Shown here piece after piece: positions 36,101-45,100 of a stretch of 64,000 bases of DNA. This stretch comes from Turritopsis dohrnii (Eukaryota; Cnidaria; Hydrozoa; Anthoathecata; Oceaniidae), in NCBI GenBank assembly GCA_027922465.2, contig BQMF02000605.1:1-64000 (forward strand), in the 5' to 3' direction. The position numbers and the translations under genes are program-made. The notes under the pieces are model-generated. The model worked only from the letters and a program-made list of their open reading frames with translations. It was not told where the DNA came from and made no database searches. Numbering within the stretch: position 1 is the first letter of the stretch; each line of letters opens with the position of its first letter.

Positions 36101-39100
36101 CTCAAAGCATTCCCAAAAAAAAATGTCTACTTAACTCTAAAAAAGACAACGCTTTTTGGCAAATAACCCATGCCGTACTTTTTTTTGCTTGCGAATTCAA
36201 AGTGTTACATGACTAAATTTGGAAATTTGATGTAAGTGAGTTAAATCTCAATCTTTGTATGCATTATATATTTTGTATGCTAATGTAGTTTTCGTAGATT
36301 TGCGGCAACCGAGAATGCCACTCTCTGTATAGCAGTATCGACAGTATCTGATTTTGCAAAAAGTGGTCTGAAATAGATTATCATAAGTCTAATTTATCTT
36401 TTCCTGGATACTTTACCAATCTACGTTCCATTCCATTTAAGTAAATGTTACTTACTCAACTCCAACTATGCATATAACCAAGGAGTTATTACAGTAAAAA
36501 CTCATAAATTTTCTTGCAATAAAATAAAGTGGTATTAGTCCAATGGCAAGGGGAAAATGATCACACAAAATGTAAACAAACAGAATCTATGAAAACATAA
36601 TAAAATAAATGTTTACTTCCAACTTTCTGTAAATTCTTCTGGTCTTCTACCGTTATAAATCTGGCCATCTTTTGCTTTCATGTCATTACCAGGATTATTA
36701 TCAAATGTGCCGCATAAACCTGACGTACTCTCGTAATCGTCAGATGTTAGTTGAACAATTATATCGGCTAAATAATTACTTCCATGAAATTGGACGTCGA
36801 ACGTGACAAAAGCACCCGAGGGAAAACTTAACTAAACATATATACACAAAAAAAACATTAATAAATTTAATGTTGTTGAAATAAATTATGATACTAAGTG
36901 ATGATTTTTTAATAGAAAATCTTATTCGTTGTTGACAATTTGGTCCTAGAATGCTCAAGATAATTTACTAGGATTTGAAAATTAACCGTTATTGAGGTAT
37001 CAGCAAATTCAAGCAAGAATCACAATCCTTTTGATGTTTGAGTGAGTTAACAGGAAAGAGTAAACAAATGCGTTTATGTATGCTCACCATAAATTTTTTT
37101 CCATTTTCGCTTCGCTCTAATGTTGTCCCTTCCTGTGGCTCACCGGCAAACCTAGCCCTCGGTATGTTATCCCGACACATGTCAACAACAATGACGTCAT
37201 CTCCTTCACGTGCAGCGACACCGCAGTCACAGGAACCTGACCGGTGGTTGCACCTTTTCGTTCTGGCGTGTACCTATAAAAATGATTGTAAGAAGATGCA
37301 TAACGAGCTATGGAACAACAATAATTTTTGAGCTCGTAATGAAAGCATTCATCAGGAGGTTATATCAATAACAAAGCATGCCTTAACAATCTTTTCACTC
37401 AATCAATTTAAAAACCTAACTCGCTGATGACGAGTAAACTGAGACCTTACTTCAAACATCCTTGCGCTGCTCTTCACCAGAACATAATCACCAATTCCCG
37501 AATGAGTGTAATAACAATTGTCAAATGTATACACGTGAGGGTCACCAGTAGATTTGCACCTCGCCGTTGCAACATCCTTGGTTTTAACCTTGAACGTAAA
37601 CGTCAAATGCAGACTCATTTGTAACCTGGCCTGTTTCCCAAAAGTTTCAATAAAGCAGAGTTTCCAGACACAAATTTGATGAGTAATGATGATGGTCATT
37701 CTTACTTTAACAATGGCTATCTGTTTGTATTCGTTCCAATCAATAGGACTGGGAGTAACAGGGATGAGAATCTTCAGATGCCTAATTTGATCACCATCAT
37801 CAGCAAAATCACGTTCCGCCGTAACTTTTATTTCACGTGTTTGAACGGCCCGACTCGAATTAAACATTAAAGTACAAACATTCAAACAACTGTCTGGATT
37901 TTTTTCATGACCAAGTTCAACTCGTACTTCGCAGGAATTGGTGCCGTCTTCACAGACAAGTGGGACTGTTGTTGTTACTCGCACATATTCTGATGTACCA
38001 TTTTCTGGTACTTCAATAACCTTTGGCTCAACCTGAAAAGTATGAAAATGTAAGTCGCCAATAAAGCTTTCTTTTTCAATCATTAGACCCCGTAAAGCCT
38101 GAAGCCGCTCTAAACTTTTGTTTTCACTAAGATATTACTAATGTACAGTGTGTCCCACAGAAAGTGGTCGCCTAACTTTCAATAAGCATATCTTTTGCTT
38201 TTCGTGCTTGTTTTTTTCAATTTTTGTATTAACAGAAAGAAAATGTTTTGCTCCTTCTAAATATTTGACCCTTTTCATAGAAAAACCAAATTTTCGGGAT
38301 ATATAATCGATTTTGCCATGAAACCATGACATTAAATTAATAATGATCAATTAACGCTTGCTTGAATAGGTGTTAACGACTCGAGTAGCATGGGAAATCA
38401 TAAAAAGCTAAAATATTGTAATAAAGCTGCGTTTATACAAAGAAAACTTAACGTTTTTACAAGCTTGAAACATGAAAGTTTCATTTCTAAAACTCTTTTA
38501 CAAAGATTTAAAAACTTTGAATCGTGCTTTTTAATGGTGGATTTCTACCCAGAAACTGTTGTCTAAAAGCCTAAATAACAGCTACATAACTTTTTGTCTC
38601 ATGACACTTTCTTGTTTTAAACAAGGTCCCCAAGGTCCAAGGTCCCCAAGGACCTTGTTTTAAGCAAGGTCCTTTCTTGTTTCAAACAAGGTCCCCACTT
38701 TCTGGTGGACACACTGTATATGCACAAACAATACACAATACGTAATGTCTAATGCCTTGAGTATTGTCTCTGTCTGCAACACAATGAAGTAAAAATCAAT
38801 TTCAATGCATACAATCCTATGCACAAAATGAAGTTATTATTTCTAAATATGTAGGGTAAAAAAAGCAAGAACGGCATTGTTACCTTGAATCCAGCAAAGA
38901 ACTCGTTACTTTTACGAACAGGACTTTTCAAATCTGGTGAATTTGCAAAATATGATTTGACCTTACAATAAACCTATAAAAATATTGCTGTGAAAATGTT
39001 TGTTATTGAGTTATTGAGTTGCTAATTCGGCATTAAAGAAATAAATTCATGCGAAGAGACAGTAATCAAAATGGCAGCAGAGTTTTCGACGACAAAAACA

Positions 39101-42100
39101 CGGAAATCTTTGGGATCGTGATGCGCTAAATGCCAGTAATTCTTCATAAATTGATGGTACTTGAAAATAGATGTGTTTTCCATGTTAGTAAAGCTCAGTT
39201 TAGACCTCTTATTAACTTATACGTTTGTAAGCTATCTGCACTGGCTTGGTACATTCAGGCTTTCAAAGGTCTAGTTCAAAAAGGCGGTTATTTGTTCGAA
39301 TTCAGCTTTAGTTTCATGAAATTATAATTAAAAACATAAATCTTTTTTTTCGTGCTCTTATAAAAATTTCTTACAAAAAAAAACATACGTTACATATATA
39401 GCTCACGCGCGTATAATTCTTTTGTGTTGAATGGATTAATAGCCCAAGTCACATGAGCAGATTAATTAATCGATCAGATTCATTAATCAATCTAAATGTA
39501 ATGAATCTGTGTAACAACGGTAGATTCATTATTTGTTTAATAATGAATGTAAAAATTATTAGACTGTGTGACTACGGTTTTATGAAAGAATCATTAGTTG
39601 CAGTTAATGAGAATTATATTTGTAAGAGAAGATATACTTGTATGAAGATAATATTTTACAGGCAAACATGAACCAACAAGAAGATAAGGTGATCAAGTTT
39701 TCACAACGCAATTCATTGAAATATAAACATTTCTTCATTTCTTCTAAGACTTCTTTTGTCAAAAATTTTCTCTCTAGTGTCACCATAAAGTTTGATAAGG
39801 GATCAGTGAGTACTGAACAAAAACGATTTGTTGCTAATTGGAGAGGGGCGCTTACAAAAACATTTTGAAATGGCCATGCTAGTTGTGAACGAGGCATTGC
39901 TTTTTATCATAAAAGAATAAAAACAACTACGTTTTTCTTGGCAACGAAATAAGATTTTGTACTTGTGACTTGTTGTTGTAGTTGTTATTATGAGAATATT
40001 CTTACAGGGTAAAGACTTCAGTTACAAACTGCTATCAATGTCTGTCCCGCATAAAATAAAATTTAAAATAAAATAAAGTAAAATAAAATATTAAGTATAC
40101 AAAGTTCAATGTATTTAGAATAAGAATTCAGAGCGGATATTGTAAAAGAAGGGTTTAAACTACGCTAGTATGATTTGATAGATTTGATCGTTATGATAAA
40201 TTTGAAAACAGGATGGGCAGGAATGGCATGTTTGTGTGAAAACTCAAGTGGAAAATGTGAGGTAGCAACTCTTAGATTTAGATTAAATTTTGACATCACA
40301 AAAATATAGTCTTCCGTTTCTATTACAGAATTTTCGCTTTTTGTTCAAAAAGTTCCAATTACCGCCTGGGCGCTTATTAATTTCTGAGTCATTTTAAGTC
40401 ACTCTAATAAGCGCCTGGGCGCTTATTGGAGAGCGGCGCTTAAAAATACTTTTGACTAGAAGGGACGCTAACTGGAGAGGGGCGCTAGTTAGAGAGAATA
40501 CGGTAGTTTTTTACTCCATGACGATGTTCGTTTCTTGTTTCTTTTCAACTTTAAAACTTTTTTAAAACCACATGAAATTTAAAATTTTTCCTGTCTTCTG
40601 CAAACACCTGTGATTTCAAAAGAAATGTACATTAATTATTTTATGTAATGAATCTTTTGGATTCATTACATCGATTCGTTAGATGAAGATTCATTATTTA
40701 AAAATTTCTGTAGTCATACTATAGATTAATTATTTGGACAGATTAATTAATGAATCCAGATTAAATAATTAGTCCCGTGTGACTTGGGCTAATTTCTGGT
40801 GTTTATAAGTAGACCCTAAGAGGTATTGCTTTTCGGAAGTTGTATCGGTTTTACGGAGATATCAATGTAATGAGAGCATTGTATCTTACCGTTTTTCCTA
40901 AATAAAACAAGGCTTTTCCTCCATTATCATTCGTGTGGTTGTTACGCAAGTAAGCTTCTGCTTGAGTTCCATTTAACATGTCAATTTTTTGAATTCGCTT
41001 TTCTGGTGGTCCTTGATACCACGTGATTTGATGTCGAACGTTTTCGTTGGTATCTTTCGGATGAATTTTACATGTAAACTGTATTCTATTCTCTTTGACA
41101 CCGACCGACACAATCGGATCTTTGTTGTGCTTTGGGAACTTAGCTTAAAGAAGAAGAAATAGAGGTGACTTCTTTTATTGTTTTTCGTGCGTGAATGATG
41201 TTCACAATATAAAATTTAATCCATCACATCGTTACCAAGATGTAGTAGTCTCAGGTAACGTGAGGCATCATTAGGTATTATTAAATTCTTTCTGCATGGT
41301 TAGTCTCATTAGCAGTTAACTACCAAGCAATAGAAGTTTAAAGATTATTTATTTTATGAAATTGCTGCATTAGGAGATGTTTGAGTTTGCTTTTGCAAAA
41401 ACATGTTTAATTAAAGCAGAAATTCAGGCAGTTCTGGACAGTGAAGTTTCGTATCAATGAAGGGTTTATGAACAGTTCTTATCGAGAGAGCAGGAGTAGA
41501 AAAGCCATTTTGGATGATCTCTTTGACACCTATCTACCATTACAAGGACGTAGAATTAGGGGGTGGGGGTGGAGGTGGGGGAGGGAGGGGGGGAGGGGGG
41601 GCTGAAGTATAAAAGGTATCCCAAATGAAAAAATAGCTAACTAAAGAACTAAGTTAAATCGCCATTACAGATTTCTGTTTTAAAAGTCATGATGTCACAG
41701 AACGAATTTCATTTGCAAGATGTCTGACGTTCGTGAAATTTCAGCGACTTTGGAAATTCTGAGTTCTAGTTTTGAAACTGGCATAAGTGATCATGGTGAA
41801 GATAAAGAAGAAGAATTAAATATTCGAAGAAATGATGATTTACGAGTGGAAATGCTGCATAAAAACGATGACTTAAAAAACACATCTTTATGAAAACAAA
41901 GATACACGTTTTCCACAAGGGATCATCAAATAACTTAAGATAGAATTATGGGGGACGGTTTCTTTTCATAGTAACTTTAGAAATAACTGATGGTCTCTTA
42001 TATCTTTAACAGAATGAGAACCAGGTAAACAGAAATATAAGTATTTCGAATATCAGTGTAAAGCACGGTGGATCTACTATTGAAAATTTGAGCATATTAT

Positions 42101-45100
42101 TATTTTAGACAATTTTTAATGGTAACAGAAGACTAATGGTTTTCGGGGAAGGCTTAATTTCCCTTTAAGAGGGACAAACACAATACATCCTACAAATTAG
42201 AAGAGCAATCACATTGTGTCATACAAGACTAAGTACCTACTTGAACATCCTGGAGTAAATCCTGTTGGTGAAACTTCTCCTGGTTTACACTTTGTTTCAT
42301 TACCTGTCAAATAAATTGTTGAAATTACTTTTGGTTTGTTTGAACATAGCTTACTTTAAGTCTAGTTTCGACAGATGTAAACATGAGATGGCAATATTTT
42401 ACAGATCTGCGCAAGAAGATGAAGATATTTTACAGACCTGCGCAGTATGCCATCGGACAGCCGATTGTCGGTTTCAAGTAATAAACAAAAAATTCTTCTC
42501 CATCCTTGGAGCATTTCTTCACTTTAACACTCCAATTTTTAGTCCAGTCACAATTCTTGCCAACTCGAACTTTCGCTGTTAACGACGTTTCCTCACCAAC
42601 CGTGGTCGGATGTGTACCATCCACCCAAACAGAGCCTATTGCACCTATGATTTTAAGCGAGGCAAATTTAATTAATTTCATTACGTGTTACATCTGCTAG
42701 TTGTTTTTCTAGCTCTACCGAATAAGCATCGAGACAAAATTTTTAGAATAAACAAGAACTTTTATTGTCAACCGATCGTATTTCATAAAGACACTTGACA
42801 TACATACCACATGAGTTTTTTGGTGGACATTTAGTTGGCATCATTCCTCCGGCTTTGCTTGTGAATCGATACCAAGTCGTTGACCATCCCGTTCTGTCAC
42901 ACGCTCGGCCTGAACTACCAACAGGCACAATATAACCAGTACTTCGTTGGTAATTATGTTTTTCTATATGACTGTTACAAGGGTCTGATGTAAAAAATAC
43001 ATGAAATATGTTTTTAATATTTTTCTCTGTTTTCTCAACACCTGTTAGGAGATATAAACAGAAATTTCATTTCATTCCCAGGGCACTTAAACAAACATAT
43101 CCATTTTCAAATCCCATAGATACCTAAAAATGAACAACGAAGGACTAGGATTGAAGTTGCTAAACAGTTGGAAATCAAGACAAAAAAGTATTTCAACTTC
43201 ATGAGACCCGGAAAACCCGAGTTACAAAATCGAGTTATAAAGTATTGATTATGACGTTATAAGTCGAGTTACTACCTTGAACATTTTGATTTTCGATATC
43301 ATTTCGAGTTATTGGATTTCTGCAAAAGCAAGAAATACGTCGCAGACGGCTTTGGTTCATTTTTTTTTCTTCTGCTGTCGAAACATAGCGATAATTTGAA
43401 ATTTCGTGCTAGTGTTTACACGAAACCAAAGCCATGTATTTCAGGGAAGAAGCTCACAACAAGGAACCAAAAGGATCCGAATGGTTCTTTGGTCAGTATT
43501 AAATAGATTTAATCAAAAGAAGATGCTCATTTTGAAAACTGAAGATGAAGAAGAAGTTTATCATTACAGTAAATAATGACGAGAAGTTGAAACGACATAT
43601 TATATTTATATTTACGGATATTTCATCCAACCTCTGTGGACATTATCAACGTATGAAAAATTTACAGCGCAAAAGTTCACTATTATATGCCTAATTCTAT
43701 ACAAATTACATACACATAATAACGTTGCCATGACAACGTATAGTACATGGACACATAAATAAAAAAATAATTACGATAATAATTCCCTTACCAATCACAA
43801 AGTACGTAACGCAAACAAACTACATACAGTGTGTATCAAAAAGACTTATACACCTACTTTCAAGGCGTATTTTTCATTACATATCTGATAAAATATTGTG
43901 AATTTTATATCACAAGAAAGAGCTTTTCATGGCCTATCCATTAATATAAAATGTTTGCCAAAATATTTGTTCTTCGAAAGATATTGAAGAAAAACCCAAC
44001 GATTTGTCAATTAACTCAATTTACAATGAAGGCCATGTATAACATAAATCACGGCACAGCCTAGTCACCAGGAGCGGCCTAAATGACTAGTGAGGGTAAA
44101 ATAGTCGCTAGAGATACAAATATCTCTCAGCTGCTGATAGTTAATTAAATAAAGCCAATTTCACAGATTGTTCTTGTTTGTTCAATGACGGTTTGTCAGC
44201 CCTAATATACAAACGCTTCACAAATCTTTCGACGTCTATATCCTCCACAGTTTTCCTTTAAAATAGTGAAGTTATCTGGCGAGGCCCGTTCGTGCCCAAT
44301 CTTGTCTGTGTGTTGGTATATATGAGAGTTTTTTGTTTTTGTCGTTTCTGATGGTCGATTATGTGTTCAGAGAGTGGTCTTCCAGTTTCACCGATGCGAC
44401 GTTCAGTACAATTCTTATTGGGACACTGATACTTGTAGACAATATCGTTTTTGTGATGTTTGTCAGATTTGTCTTTCAACGAAAATTTAGATCATTCGTT
44501 TCTAAAAAAGTTCTTAATTTTTTATAAAGAGAATGAAAAAGTTTGCTTCTCTCTTTGCGATTAAGTGATTCTTTATAAGAAAGATCTTTTTTGGTTTCAC
44601 GTGTGGGCTGTAATGCTTTTTAAGCTCTGGATACGTACAGCTCAGCTTAATTTCCTCTTCAGCTCATTTCCTCATTTTGTTTGGGATCAGCAGTTTTTAG
44701 GTTATCAATGTCCCTAATGATGAATAGCCTTCGTAATCTTGATAACTAATTTTACCAATTAATGTTATATCCTATTCGAAACGCTTCACATCTTGTAAAA
44801 AAATTCAGCTTTCAGTTATGTATGTGTCGATCATGTATTTTTTATGATCAAAATCTTTGTTTACTTTTTTGTTTGCGATTCAGGAAGTCCATTTGTAATT
44901 AGGAAAATTTATCGCAATTGTTTCATGTTTGAAGCATACATATGATTTACGTACGTAATCACTTAAATCTAAAATCTGAAATGATCAAGATGTTTATACC
45001 CTTCTGAATAAAGTAATCATTCAGATGTAAATAAATTTAATCTACTGGCTTCTTTAAACAAGATGTGATCGTGCGAACCAACAACAGTACGTCCAAGAAA

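Noticed and set aside
39130..39868. Several 60-95 codon frames on both strands
   Set aside because: Intronic AT-rich sequence of the VWDE-like gene without motifs or splice support.
43832..44040. Complete MITE starting CAGTGTGTATCAAAAAGAC
   Set aside because: Only one terminal repeat is visible; no inverted partner was found downstream.
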